64,000 bases of DNA from Natronospira bacteriovora (GCF_030848495.1 NZ_JAVDDT010000001.1:310001-374000); one strand, 5' to 3'. Counted from the first letter of the stretch, positions 39,452-47,713 are shown. A program made the numbers and translations. Notes: generated by a model from the sequence alone, not told the origin.

Positions 39452-39507
39452 GCGGCCAAAGGCCGCCAGGAGCAAGGAGCAAGGAGCAAAATTCCTTGGT
39501 GGCTACG

Positions 39508-39539
39508 AAAAAGCCCTGCCAGTTGGCAGGGCTTTTTTG
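39508..39539 (+). terminator. nadA: Rho-independent terminator after nadA
   Basis: AAGCCCTGCC pairs with GGCAGGGCTT around a 4-base loop, followed by a T-run (and preceded by an A-run, so it can also work on the minus strand). It lies inside the spacer of the AGGAGCA element. Confidence 0.9.
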
Positions 39540-39570
39540 ATTGGCGGGTGGCGTGCCAGGGGAAGGATTG

Positions 39571-39597
39571 TCATCGCGGCTAAAGCCGCTCCCACGG
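39571..39597. repeat. REP-like hairpin
   Basis: ATCGCGGCTAAAGCCGCTCC contains a GCGGCT/AGCCGC stem and matches the widespread gammaproteobacterial REP type seen here again at 61111-61206. Confidence 0.7.
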
Positions 39598-39718
39598 TGC
39601 CATTCCGAAGCCCGGGGTTTTGCTCCTTGCTCCTTGCTCCTTGCTCCTTGCTCCTTGCTCCTTGCTCCTTGCTCCTTGCTCCTTGCTCCTTGCTCCTTGC
39701 TCCTGCCGCCTCCGGCGG

Positions 39719-39916
39719 CTAAGCCGCCTGGGTCTCCATGCTTTCGCGGATGCGGTCGGCAATGTAGCCGTTGACCTCGGTCACGCCGTGCTCCTTGACC
39801 AGGGCGAAGTACTCGCGCATGAGCACCGGATCGCTCTGGATGCGGATGAATACCTGCTGGGAAATGGGGCCGGAAAAGCGCTCCAGCAGTCGGTTGGTGA
39901 ACTGGTTCAGGTTCAT
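39719..39916 (-). CDS. Small hypothetical protein, 65 residues
   Basis: A short helical protein, MNLNQFTNRLLERFSGPI through RIRESMETQAA, with no signal peptide or membrane segment. The ATG is preceded by AAGGAG 8 bp upstream, which is the main evidence that it is real. Sequence composition (amphipathic helices, few glycines) suits a small regulatory or oligomerising protein. I do not recognise a family. It converges on nadA, and its last codons run into the GGCGGC palindrome at the edge of the AGGAGCA repeat. The next 128 bp upstream hold an AT-rich stretch that probably contains its promoter. Confidence 0.65.
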   Translation of the reverse strand: MNLNQFTNRLLERFSGPISQQVFIRIQSDPVLMREYFALVKEHGVTEVNGYIADRIRESMETQAA

Positions 39917-40044
39917 GCCTCACTCCTTAACCCACAGCGGATTGATCTGGGAATTATTGGGCTGACATCCCCAGAATAGCCGCAAATGGCAAAAAGTCAA
40001 TAATTTCCTGAGCTTGGCCAATACTCCTAAAAAATCACTACAGA

Positions 40045-40926
40045 CTATCTCTTATCAAAACACTCTATAAGTGACTGAAATTCCTTGATTTGATTTCCGT
40101 CGAGCGGGAGCAGCGGCTGGCGCACCTCCCCCACATCGATGCCCAGGCGAAGGCGCACGCCGAGCTTCGCCTTCTGGTTGTAACCACCCCCCTCCATGTG
40201 CCGAATGAGGGGCAGCATGGCCTGCATTTGCTCGCGCACGGCACCGAAGTCCCGCTGGCGGGCGGCATCCACCATGGCCACCTGCTCGGCGGCCAGCAGA
40301 TTGGCGGAGCCGCTGATCCAGGCCTCGGCACCCCACCAGAGGTGATCCGCGGCCTGGTCGTCACAGCCGCAGATGAGCTGGAAATCGCCAAGATCCTGAT
40401 CCCGCAGGGCGAGCAGGCGACTGAAATCACCGCTGCTCTCCTTGATGCCGACGATCGTGTCCACTTCAGCCAGGGCAAGGACGGTTTCCACCTCGATCTG
40501 GACACCGGCCCGCACCGGAAAGTCGTACAGCACCAAGGGCAGGGTCGTGGCCGCCGCCACGCCCTTGAAGTGGGCCAGAATCTCGTGCTGCTCCGGCAGG
40601 CTGTAGGCCGGTGGCGACATCATCAGGCCATCACAGCCCAGATCCCGGGCCTGCTCGGCTCGACGAATGCCCTCGGCGGTGTTGAGGGCATTGATGCCGG
40701 CCAGCACCGGCACCCGTCCGTCCACCTGACGAACCACCCGCCGGATGAGCTTGTCCCGCTCCGTCTCGTTCAGGGTGTAGTACTCGCCGGTGGTGCCACA
40801 GGCGATCAGGCCACCCACCCCGGCCTCGATCTGGGCCTCGATCAGGGCATCCAGGGCCGCGGTATGGAGGGCATCATCGGCGTCAAAGGGGGTCACGAGG
40901 GGGGTGAATACGCCCTTCAGTTCCAT
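40045..40926 (-). CDS. DapA-family lyase, probable 1-pyrroline-4-hydroxy-2-carboxylate deaminase
   Basis: A 293-residue member of the dihydrodipicolinate synthase family: GVFTPLVTPFDADDALH, GLIACGTTGEYYTLNETER, the catalytic tyrosine in LVLYDFPVRAG and the Schiff-base lysine in VGIKESSGDF. Lysine biosynthesis DapA is a possible reading, but the gene overlaps a D-amino-acid-oxidase-like gene and faces a 4-hydroxyproline epimerase gene, as in lhp clusters, where this family deaminates the pyrroline product to alpha-ketoglutarate semialdehyde. GGGAGGA lies just before the ATG. The substrate is inferred from context. Confidence 0.82.
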   Translation of the reverse strand: MELKGVFTPLVTPFDADDALHTAALDALIEAQIEAGVGGLIACGTTGEYYTLNETERDKLIRRVVRQVDGRVPVLAGINALNTAEGIRRAEQARDLGCDGLMMSPPAYSLPEQHEILAHFKGVAAATTLPLVLYDFPVRAGVQIEVETVLALAEVDTIVGIKESSGDFSRLLALRDQDLGDFQLICGCDDQAADHLWWGAEAWISGSANLLAAEQVAMVDAARQRDFGAVREQMQAMLPLIRHMEGGGYNQKAKLGVRLRLGIDVGEVRQPLLPLDGNQIKEFQSLIECFDKR

Positions 40927-42191
40927 GCTGTCCTCCCGAAACGTTGCAGACGATAGGGTTCAATGGAGACCGGTGGCTCCTGATCATTGGCCAGCGCAGT
41001 CAGGATTCGGGCGGTAAAGGCGGACTGTGTCAGCCCCAGATGATGGTGCCCGAAGGCCATCAACAGACGCCCCCCAGGCCCCACGCGGTCAATTACCGGC
41101 AGGCAATCCGGCAGGGTCGGGCGAAATCCCATCCACGGCCGGGCACGCGCGTCGTCCAGTGCGGGCTGCAGCAGGGCATTGGCATGCTCGCGCAGCACCC
41201 AGGCCCGGCGCCAGTTCTCCGGCCGCTCCAGCCCGCCAAACTCCACGGTGCCCGCCAGCCGAAGGCCGCCGTCCATTGGGGTCATGATGAAACGTCGTTC
41301 GGCCGAGGCAATGGCCATGGGCAGGCGCTGTTGCTCGGCCGGCAGCATGAGGTGGTAGCCACGCTCGGTATCCAGGGGCGCCTTCACGCCCGTCGCATCA
41401 CGCACCAGGGGCCGGGAGTGGGCACCACAGGCAATCAGGACCTGCCCGGCGTGAATATCGCCCTGCTCCGTGGCGACGACCACACCGTCGTCGGACACCC
41501 GAACCCGCCTGGCTTCGGCGCGGCGGAATTGCGCGCCGGCCTGGCGCGCATGGCCCCAGACGTGCTCCAGCACCTTGAGCGGATCCGCCACATGCCCCGT
41601 GGCCGTGAAATGCAGGGCCCCGACCACGCGGTCGCTGAGGGCCGGCACCCGCTCCCGAGCCTCGTCACCGCCGATGGCGGAAACGGGTACACCATGGGCC
41701 TGCATTTGTTTCATATCCCGTTCGAGGCGGCGCCCGGTGGCCGTGTGCTCGAAAACGGTGAGGGATTCCCGGCTGCGAATCAGCGACAGTCCGCCGCTGC
41801 GACCAAGAAGATCCTGCCAGGCGGCCAGGCTGCCACCACTGAGGGCGGCCAGGGCCTCGGTGGTTCGCCGCACCTGGGCGGGGCGCATGTTCCAGAGGAA
41901 ACGCAGTAGCCAGGGCGTGATGCGGTGGGCATAGCGCCAGTCGATGGCCAGCGGCCCCAGGGGATCCAGCAACAGCCTTGGCACCTTCCAGAGAATACTG
42001 GCATCGGCGATGGGAAAGATCTGCTCGGTGGCAAAATGGCCGGCATTGCCCTGGGAGGCGCCGGCGCCGGGTGCATCCCGGTCGATCAGCAGCACCCGCC
42101 GACCGGCCGTCTGCAATTCGTGGGCCGCCGTTACTCCGACAATGCCGGCACCGATAATGAGAAAATCGGTGTCTGTTGTGGATTCAGTCAT
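40917..42191 (-). CDS. FAD-dependent D-amino-acid dehydrogenase, probable D-hydroxyproline dehydrogenase
   Basis: A 424-residue DadA/DAO-family flavoprotein. The FAD Rossmann motif is FLIIGAGIVGVTAAHELQ at residues 10-27; HFATEQIF and the C-terminal GHHHLGLTQSAFTA are typical. It should oxidise cis-4-hydroxy-D-proline, made by the epimerase encoded by the divergent gene, to the pyrroline. Its 3' end overlaps the DapA-family gene by 10 bp, so they are one transcript. The general D-amino-acid dehydrogenase activity is sure by family; the hydroxyproline specificity is from context. The Shine-Dalgarno region is weak. Confidence 0.85.
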   Translation of the reverse strand: MTESTTDTDFLIIGAGIVGVTAAHELQTAGRRVLLIDRDAPGAGASQGNAGHFATEQIFPIADASILWKVPRLLLDPLGPLAIDWRYAHRITPWLLRFLWNMRPAQVRRTTEALAALSGGSLAAWQDLLGRSGGLSLIRSRESLTVFEHTATGRRLERDMKQMQAHGVPVSAIGGDEARERVPALSDRVVGALHFTATGHVADPLKVLEHVWGHARQAGAQFRRAEARRVRVSDDGVVVATEQGDIHAGQVLIACGAHSRPLVRDATGVKAPLDTERGYHLMLPAEQQRLPMAIASAERRFIMTPMDGGLRLAGTVEFGGLERPENWRRAWVLREHANALLQPALDDARARPWMGFRPTLPDCLPVIDRVGPGGRLLMAFGHHHLGLTQSAFTARILTALANDQEPPVSIEPYRLQRFGRTAWN

Positions 42192-42295
42192 TGATCTTGT
42201 CGTGAATGTCCTGGGGAAGAGCGGAAGAACGGCTTGCCCGTCTCGCCGACAGCTGTAATCCTACCGCTTTCCACACCATAAACCGACCCGAGGCC

Positions 42296-43297
42296 ATGCT
42301 AAAAGGCACCTTTTTCTGCATCGACGCCCACACCTGTGGCAACCCCGTTCGCCTGGTGACCAGTGGTTATCCAGTGCTGAACGGACAGACCATGAGCGAG
42401 AAACGACAGGATTTTCTCGCCCGCCATGACTGGATTCGCCAATCCCTCATGTACGAACCCCGCGGGCATTCAGTCATGTCCGGCTCCCTGCTGCTGCCGC
42501 CCTGCTCGGACAATGCCGACGCCTCGATTCTCTTCATCGAGACCAGTGGCTGTCTGCCCATGTGCGGTCACGGCACCATCGGCACCGTCACGGCGGCCAT
42601 TGAGGCCGGACTGCTGCAACCGGGAACACCCGGTCAGGTGACATTGGATGTTCCGGCCGGTCAGGTGAAGGCCGAATACCGGATGGAGAATGGTCGCGTC
42701 AGCAGTGTGCGCATCCGCAATGTGGCCAGCTTCCTGGCCCATCGGGACGTGGCAATCGAGGTGCCGGGCCTTGGCCGGCTGAGTGTGGACATTGCCTATG
42801 GTGGCAATTTCTACGCCATCGTGGAACCACAGACGAACTGGCCCGGCATGGAGGGAATGAGCGCGGACGATATTCTCAATCTGTCACCGAAGGTGCGTCA
42901 GGCCGCCCATGAAGCGGTGGAATGCATCCATCCCGACGATTCCACGGTACGCGGCGTTTCCCACACCATGTGGACCGACATGCCCCGCAGCCGGGAGGCG
43001 CATGCCCGCAACGCCGTATTCTATGGCGAGCGCGCCATCGACCGCTCTCCCTGTGGCACCGGAACCAGTGCGCGCATGGCCCAGCTGGCCGCCCGCGGCC
43101 GCCTGGATGACGGTGAGGAGTTCGTCCACGAGAGCATCATCGGCAGCCTCTTCCGCGGCCGCATCGAGGGCCGAACCCGCGTGGGTGATCACGACGCCAT
43201 CCTCCCCAGCGTGGAAGGCTGGGCCAGGGTGATCGGGCATAACACGATTTTCGTGGATGACGAGGATCCTTACTGGAACGGTTTTGAAGTGAAATAA
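42296..43297 (+). CDS. 4-hydroxyproline 2-epimerase (proline racemase family)
   Basis: A 333-residue proline-racemase-fold enzyme. Both catalytic cysteines are present: one in LPMCGHGTIGTV, the other in SPCGTGTSARMAQLAA. Together with the neighbours this favours 4-hydroxyproline epimerase over trans-3-hydroxyproline dehydratase, in which the first cysteine is replaced. It turns trans-4-hydroxy-L-proline into cis-4-hydroxy-D-proline, the first step of the pathway. The ATG at 42296 gives the usual N-terminus MLKGTFFCIDAHTCGNPVR; its GAGG is only 2 bp away, so the ribosome site is odd. A longer frame from 42206 is not supported. No transporter or final dehydrogenase gene is nearby. Confidence 0.86.
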   Translation: MLKGTFFCIDAHTCGNPVRLVTSGYPVLNGQTMSEKRQDFLARHDWIRQSLMYEPRGHSVMSGSLLLPPCSDNADASILFIETSGCLPMCGHGTIGTVTAAIEAGLLQPGTPGQVTLDVPAGQVKAEYRMENGRVSSVRIRNVASFLAHRDVAIEVPGLGRLSVDIAYGGNFYAIVEPQTNWPGMEGMSADDILNLSPKVRQAAHEAVECIHPDDSTVRGVSHTMWTDMPRSREAHARNAVFYGERAIDRSPCGTGTSARMAQLAARGRLDDGEEFVHESIIGSLFRGRIEGRTRVGDHDAILPSVEGWARVIGHNTIFVDDEDPYWNGFEVK

Positions 43298-43419
43298 CCC
43301 CCCCCCCCAAAACCTTCGGCGCCGCCAACCCTCGTAATCGTAGTCGTAATCGGCCTTTTGCCTGCGTCTCTGAAGTTCCGATTACGATTACGACTACGAG
43401 GGGGGGGGGTACCCCCCCC
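43298..43419. repeat. Inverted element with 6-bp units, bounded by C and G homopolymers (TCGTNN family, copy 2)
   Basis: Arm 1 (43332-43353) is TCGTAATCGTAGTCGTAATC; arm 2 (43378-43399) is its reverse-complement type. Outside are a run of 11 C (43298-43308) and a run of 10 G (43400-43409), themselves an inverted pair, then TA and 8 C. It fills the gap between the convergent epimerase and nnrS genes. The homopolymers may be slippage-prone or variable in length. Confidence 0.9.
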
Positions 43420-43422
43420 GCT

Positions 43423-44628
43423 TTAACCCGGACGACCGTCCACGCGGGGACTGAGCAGCACCGGCAAATAACTCACTGCGAACAGCAGCCAGGCCAGGAT
43501 CCAGCTCAGGGCCGAGAGGCCGAACAGCCACTGCATGGGCAGGCCGGTGGGGAAGCCAGTCAGCATGCGCAGAATGGCGGCGACCGTGACCAGAACGAAG
43601 GCCAGCACCATCCAGCCGCTGGCGCGGATTTCACGCCCGGTATGGCCAAGGGAGACCCGGGCCAGCATGCCCAGGCCCAGGGCACCCAGGGCACCCACGC
43701 TAACCGCATGGCCGGCGGTGGAATACGGCATCCAGCCAAAGCCGAGACTGCCGGCACGGAAGATCAGGGAAACCACCAGCCACAGGTAGCCGATGTGGAG
43801 AATCCACAGCATGGGTTCGCGCCAGCTGCCCCAGCTGCGCCATAGGGTCATCTGCATGCAGAGGACGACAGCGGAAACCAGCATCAGGCTCATGGCCAGC
43901 ATCGGCTGCTGAAGGTGGTAAGCAAGCACAGCGAGGAGTACGCTCAGGGGCGCGGCAACCATCAATGCGCGCGACTGACGCACAGCGAGGGTGGGCAGTC
44001 GGCGGTCGGTAAAGAAGGGGATGATGCGCTGCCCCATCAGGATCATCAGCAGAAGCATGAGATCCAGGCCCACCCGGAGCAGGCCGAAGCGGATATCGGC
44101 CACCAGACCGATCTCGGCGAACACGAAAAAGGTGGCGGCTGACGCCAGTGCCGCCAAGACCGCAATGAACATGTAATTGCGCCGGTTGTCCGATTTCAAG
44201 AGTGCATAAGCGAGCGCGACCGTAGCTCCCCAGAGGGCCAGGGCATCGCAGACCTGGGCCAGCAACGGCGAGATCGGGCTGGTAAAGAAACCGGCCATAC
44301 GCGCCACCAGCCAGCACAGAAACAGGGTCAGCGTCAGCAGCGGGGGAGAAACCCGCCTCCCCGTCCAGTTGGCCGAGGCGGTCAGCAGGAAGCCGATGAC
44401 GATGGCCACGGCAAAACCGAAGACCATGTGATAGCCATGCCACAGGAAAGGATTACCCTCGATACCCATGCTGCCACTGGCCAGCATGCCACCCCACCAG
44501 GCCGCGTGCAGTACGGCAAACCAGGCGGCGGCCAGAAAGAACAGTCGAAACGGCTGTTGCAGAACCACGGGCCATGATGTCCCGTCCCGGTTTGCGGATT
44601 TGCCGAGGCTCATTTTGACAGCACTCAT
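43423..44628 (-). CDS. nnrS: NnrS family heme-copper membrane protein
   Basis: NnrS proteins are membrane heme/copper proteins linked with protection from nitric oxide. The 401-residue protein has about 12 hydrophobic segments, with conserved early WPVVLQQPFRLFFLAAAWFA, LWHGYHMVFGFAVAIVIGFL and GHTGREI motifs, and histidines that could bind metal. AAGGAG stands 7 bp before the ATG at 44628 (MSAVKMSLGK); an in-frame ATG at 44652 is less supported. It is divergent from the nsrR-like gene with 35 bp between starts, as expected for NsrR control. Its 3' end abuts a repeat. Confidence 0.93.
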   Translation of the reverse strand: MSAVKMSLGKSANRDGTSWPVVLQQPFRLFFLAAAWFAVLHAAWWGGMLASGSMGIEGNPFLWHGYHMVFGFAVAIVIGFLLTASANWTGRRVSPPLLTLTLFLCWLVARMAGFFTSPISPLLAQVCDALALWGATVALAYALLKSDNRRNYMFIAVLAALASAATFFVFAEIGLVADIRFGLLRVGLDLMLLLMILMGQRIIPFFTDRRLPTLAVRQSRALMVAAPLSVLLAVLAYHLQQPMLAMSLMLVSAVVLCMQMTLWRSWGSWREPMLWILHIGYLWLVVSLIFRAGSLGFGWMPYSTAGHAVSVGALGALGLGMLARVSLGHTGREIRASGWMVLAFVLVTVAAILRMLTGFPTGLPMQWLFGLSALSWILAWLLFAVSYLPVLLSPRVDGRPG

Positions 44629-44663
44629 GTCAGGCTCCTTTTCGTCACTCATGCAGGTCCATC

Positions 44664-45101
44664 ATGCAACTCACCAAACAGACCGACTTTGCCCTGCGTC
44701 TCCTGATGCTGCTCAGCGAGCATCCGGAGCAGCGAATTCCCGCCAGCGCGGCAGCCCGGGAACTCGACGTCTCCTGGCATCATCTGCGCAAGATCGTGGC
44801 GCGCCTGGTCCGACTGGGCTATGTACAAAGCAGCCGCGGCCGCCATGGCGGACTGTTGCTGGCCCGTGCCCCCGAGGCCATCATCATTGGTCAGGTGGTA
44901 CGCGACCTCGAGCCCACGCTGCGCCCGGTCAACTGCCTTGAACCACGCTGCCCTCTCCTCAGGCGCTGCCGCCTGAAATCCATGCTCGGCGAAGCCATGG
45001 AGGGCTTCCTGTCGCACCTGGACGGCTTCACCCTGGCCCAGAGCCTGGACAATCCGGTCGACAGCGGCTCACCACCTGCCAGAGCGCATTCTCCGGGATA
45101 G
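44664..45101 (+). CDS. nsrR: Rrf2-family NO-sensing repressor NsrR
   Basis: NsrR carries an iron-sulfur cluster that NO destroys, releasing repression. The 145-residue protein starts MQLTKQTDFALRLLMLLSE, the usual NsrR N-terminus, with HTH VSWHHLRKIVARLVRLGYV and wing SRGRHGGLLLAR. The three cluster cysteines occur in NCLEPRCPLLRRC with C-X4-C-X5-C spacing, exactly as in E. coli NsrR and unlike IscR. It is divergent from nnrS across only 35 bp, so it probably controls that gene directly. The tail after residue 125 is not conserved. Confidence 0.95.
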   Translation: MQLTKQTDFALRLLMLLSEHPEQRIPASAAARELDVSWHHLRKIVARLVRLGYVQSSRGRHGGLLLARAPEAIIIGQVVRDLEPTLRPVNCLEPRCPLLRRCRLKSMLGEAMEGFLSHLDGFTLAQSLDNPVDSGSPPARAHSPG

Positions 45102-45115
45102 TGACTCGGCGAAAC

Positions 45116-45129
45116 ATGACCTCGGTCAA
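45116..45129. promoter_or_regulatory. FNR/Dnr-like box between nsrR and fabA
   Basis: ATGACCTCGGTCAA has the form of a Dnr-type dyad (TTGAC-N4-GTCAA with one change). It is 173 bp before fabA, so its target is unclear. Confidence 0.35.
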
Positions 45130-45301
45130 GGTATGAGTCGGCGTGGGGTCAACCCCGACGCGGATACTGGCACGCCGACTGTCGCGACCGTGCCCACCTT
45201 AAATTGACGCGGCGGCAGGGATTGGGGAACATACGCGGCTTTGCGGGCCAATCGGCCCGACGGCCATCCGGCCGCCCTGACAGCCAGCACGAGCGAGACC
45301 C

Positions 45302-45817
45302 ATGACAGACCGACCCAACAGCCTTGATTACGACCAGCTCATCGAGTGCGCCGAAGGCAAGATGTTCGGCCCCGGCAACGGCCGACTGCCCCTGCCCCCC
45401 ATGCTCATGTTCGACCGTATCGACGAGATTCGCGACGAGGGTGGTGAATACGGCAAGGGCATCATCCGGGCCACGCTGAACATCAATCCGGACCTCTGGT
45501 TCTTCCAGTGTCATTTCAAGGATGATCCCGTGATGCCGGGCTGCCTGGGCCTGGATGCCCTGTGGCAGTTGGTGGGCTTCTACCTGGTCTGGGAAGGCAA
45601 CCCGGGCCGCGGCCGCGCCCTGGGCGTGGGCGAAGTGAAGTTCACCGGCCAGGTGATGCCGGATGCCAAGGTGGTGGAATACCGCATCGACATGCGCCGG
45701 GTGATTCGCCGCGGCCTGAAAATGGCCATCGCAGACGGCCAGATGAGTGTGGATGGTGAAGTAATCTACACGGCCAAGAATCTGCGGGTTGGCCTGTTCG
45801 GCGCCGACGAAGTCTAG
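45302..45817 (+). CDS. fabA: 3-hydroxydecanoyl-ACP dehydratase/isomerase
   Basis: FabA introduces the double bond of unsaturated fatty acids. The 171-residue protein equals the E. coli length (172) and shows [20 protein letters not shown] with the active-site histidine (near residue 70), [10 protein letters not shown], and [13 protein letters not shown]. It lies 200 bp downstream of nsrR with its own probable promoter and is followed by a hairpin. It has no clear link to the nitrogen genes around it. The 200 bp gap 45102-45301 contains only a weak FNR-like box. Confidence 0.96.
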   Translation: MTDRPNSLDYDQLIECAEGKMFGPGNGRLPLPPMLMFDRIDEIRDEGGEYGKGIIRATLNINPDLWFFQCHFKDDPVMPGCLGLDALWQLVGFYLVWEGNPGRGRALGVGEVKFTGQVMPDAKVVEYRIDMRRVIRRGLKMAIADGQMSVDGEVIYTAKNLRVGLFGADEV

Positions 45818-45839
45818 CCAAGACCCCGGAAACAGGAAA

Positions 45840-45869
45840 CGCCGGGTTGATCAGTACTTCAACCCGGCG
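45840..45869. terminator. Bidirectional hairpin between fabA and the H1-like gene
   Basis: CGCCGGGTT (45840-45848) and AACCCGGCG (45861-45869) form a perfect 9-bp stem with a 12-base loop, located between converging genes. No long T-run follows. Confidence 0.6.
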
Positions 45870-45894
45870 TCCTCCTCGCGGTCAATGAAAGGCC

Positions 45895-46479
45895 TCAGGC
45901 GCGGCCGGACGTCTTCTTTCGCGCCGTTTTCTTGCGGGCCGTCTTCTTCCGGCTCACTTTTTTCCGGGCCACTTTCTTCGCCACTTTCTTCTTGCCGGTC
46001 TTTTTCTTGCTCACCTTCCGTGTCGCCGTTTTCTTGCGCGCCTTTTTCTTTTTACCCTTCTTGCGGGCGGCCTTCTTCTTCGCCTTCTCCACGGCCTTCT
46101 CGAAGGCGGACGTGGTCTTGTCGATGGCCTTGTCGAGTTTCTCACCCAGGGTCAGGGAAATCTTCGCCTCGGCCTTCTGATCACGCAGGCGGGCCGCTTC
46201 CGCGCGCGCCAGCTTCTGCTCGCGACGCAAATCCTCGATGGCATCCTGCGCCTTCTGCAAGGCATTGCGATTGGCCACGGTATTGGCTTTATCAATTTTG
46301 CGCTTGGCCTGATCCCGCGCACGCATCTCGCGCTTGATGGCCGTCTGGCGCTTCTTCGCCTCACGGGCAAGCTTCTTGATCTCACGATCAAGCGTCTTGT
46401 ACTCACGACTGACGGTCTTGACCAGGTTCTTTCTCGCCTGGTTGAAAGACTTTTCCGCCTCTTTGATCAGCTTGGTCAT
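45895..46479 (-). CDS. Histone H1-like lysine/alanine-rich protein
   Basis: A 194-residue DNA-binding-type protein. The first 120 residues are charged helical coil (EAEKSFNQARKNLVKTVSRE, with many Arg/Lys/Glu), the last 75 are Lys-Lys-x repeats like KKTARKKTARKKTSG, as in eukaryotic H1 tails and Pseudomonas AlgP. AAGGAG lies 6 bp before the ATG at 46479; longer in-frame starts to 46701 overlap the ubiU promoter and gene. It probably binds DNA nonspecifically and may compact or regulate chromatin. The tail repeats are prone to length variation. It is divergent from ubiU. Confidence 0.8.
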   Translation of the reverse strand: MTKLIKEAEKSFNQARKNLVKTVSREYKTLDREIKKLAREAKKRQTAIKREMRARDQAKRKIDKANTVANRNALQKAQDAIEDLRREQKLARAEAARLRDQKAEAKISLTLGEKLDKAIDKTTSAFEKAVEKAKKKAARKKGKKKKARKKTATRKVSKKKTGKKKVAKKVARKKVSRKKTARKKTARKKTSGRA

Positions 46480-46590
46480 TATCGACTCCTTAATGGGTGA
46501 CAAGAACGAGTCTAGTGCATTCATTGCAGAAGGCAAAAACTTCGCTAACGACTGGCGCGTATTCGGTCGGTGGTACGCGGGGTTTTGTCC

Positions 46591-46632
46591 TTGATGGCCA
46601 TCAAGGATGGCATTGCCTGGAAGCCATACGCT
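46591..46632 (+). promoter_or_regulatory. FNR-type promoter of ubiU-ubiV
   Basis: TTGATGGCCATCAA (46591-46604) is a perfect FNR/ANR dyad. A weak -10 TACGCT sits at 46627-46632, giving a start near 46639 and a centre distance of about 41.5 bp, the class II spacing. In E. coli ubiUV are known FNR targets. Confidence 0.85.
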
Positions 46633-46660
46633 TCGGTGAATCTTTGCGATGGAGTGAGTC

Positions 46661-47656
46661 ATGGACCTGGTATGTCCGGCGGGCAGCCTGCCTGCACTCA
46701 AGGCTGCGGTGGATGAAGGTGCCGACGTGGTTTATCTCGGCTTGAAGGATGCCACCAATGCGCGTCACTTTGCCGGCCTCAACTTTACACCGGACCGCAT
46801 ACGGGAAGCCGTTCGCTACGCCCATGCCCGTAACAGCAAGGTGTATATGGCCATTAACACCTATGCCCATGCGGACGGCATCAGGCGCTGGCGCTCGGCC
46901 GTGGATCAGGCTGCCGATCTGGGTGCCGACGCCCTGATCCTGGCGGATGTGGGTGTCCTGGATTACGCCGCGAAAAAACATCCCGACCTGACTCGCCACC
47001 TGTCGGTCCAGGCATCGGCCACCACACGCGAAGCCCTGATTTTCCATCATCGCCACTTCGGCATTCGACGAGCCGTCCTTCCACGGGTGCTGGCAGTGCA
47101 GCAGGTGCGTGCTCTGGCCGAAGACAGCCCGGTGGAATTGGAGGTGTTTGCCTTCGGCAGCCTCTGCATCATGGCCGAAGGCCGCTGCCAGCTTTCTTCC
47201 TATGTTACGGGGCAATCGCCGAATACCGCCGGGGTCTGCTCACCGGCTTCCCATGTCCGTTGGGAGGACAAAGGCGAGGTGCTGGAATCACGGCTGAACG
47301 GGAAGATGATCGACCGTTTCGGCAAACAGGAAAGGGCCGGTTACCCCACTCTCTGCAAGGGGCGGTTCTTCACTGGCGCGCGCCTTCATCATGCCCTGGA
47401 AACACCCACCAGCCTGAATACGGCGGAATTGTTGCCGGAGTTGAAGGCCATGGGCATCTCGGCAGTGAAGATCGAAGGTCGCCAGAGAAGCCCCGCGTAT
47501 GTGGCGGCGGTGGCTCGTGTCTGGCGCCAGCTGCTGGACTCGCTGGAACGCAATCCGGAGGGTTTCAAGCCGGAAGCCGAAGGCCAGAAGACACTGTCCC
47601 GCCTGTCGGAAGGGAGTCAGACCACTCTGGGCGCCTATGCCAGGACGTGGCAATGA
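46661..47656 (+). CDS. ubiU: O2-independent ubiquinone hydroxylation protein UbiU
   Basis: UbiU is a U32-peptidase-fold protein that with UbiV binds 4Fe-4S clusters and hydroxylates ubiquinone precursors without oxygen, using prephenate as oxygen donor. The 331-residue protein starts MDLVCPAGSLPALKAAVDEG. Cluster cysteines appear in FGSLCIMAEGRCQLSSY, GVCSPASHV and TLCKGRFF; the U32 motif KIEGRQRSPAYVA is present. Length matches E. coli UbiU (331). A perfect FNR box lies upstream and ubiV follows 57 bp later. Confidence 0.95.
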   Translation: MDLVCPAGSLPALKAAVDEGADVVYLGLKDATNARHFAGLNFTPDRIREAVRYAHARNSKVYMAINTYAHADGIRRWRSAVDQAADLGADALILADVGVLDYAAKKHPDLTRHLSVQASATTREALIFHHRHFGIRRAVLPRVLAVQQVRALAEDSPVELEVFAFGSLCIMAEGRCQLSSYVTGQSPNTAGVCSPASHVRWEDKGEVLESRLNGKMIDRFGKQERAGYPTLCKGRFFTGARLHHALETPTSLNTAELLPELKAMGISAVKIEGRQRSPAYVAAVARVWRQLLDSLERNPEGFKPEAEGQKTLSRLSEGSQTTLGAYARTWQ

Positions 47657-47713
47657 CAACAGTTTGCTGCCCTGTTTCGGCCATGTGACATCGACTTTGC
47701 CGGGGAGAATGTA

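Larger units (their letters stand above)
39468..39704. repeat. Inverted element with 7-bp tandem-unit arms (AGGAGCA family)
   Basis: Arm 1 (39468-39488) has three AGGAGCA units; arm 2 (39621-39704) has twelve perfect TGCTCCT units, the reverse complement. Both outer edges carry GC palindromes built from GGCGGCC and GCCGCC. The spacer holds an intrinsic terminator and a REP-like hairpin but no gene. The strong arm asymmetry and perfect unit identity suggest recent slippage expansion. Confidence 0.93.

Noticed and set aside
39621-39704. Possible CRISPR-like or tandem array
   Set aside because: Units are 7 bp with no spacers, so it is a simple tandem repeat and not a CRISPR array.
40045-40926. 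Lysine-pathway DapA
   Set aside because: Sequence is DapA-family, but overlap with a D-amino-acid dehydrogenase and a facing hydroxyproline epimerase favour the catabolic deaminase; not fully excluded.
46480-46701. N-terminal extension of the histone H1-like gene
   Set aside because: It overlaps the ubiU start and FNR box; AAGGAG supports the ATG at 46479.
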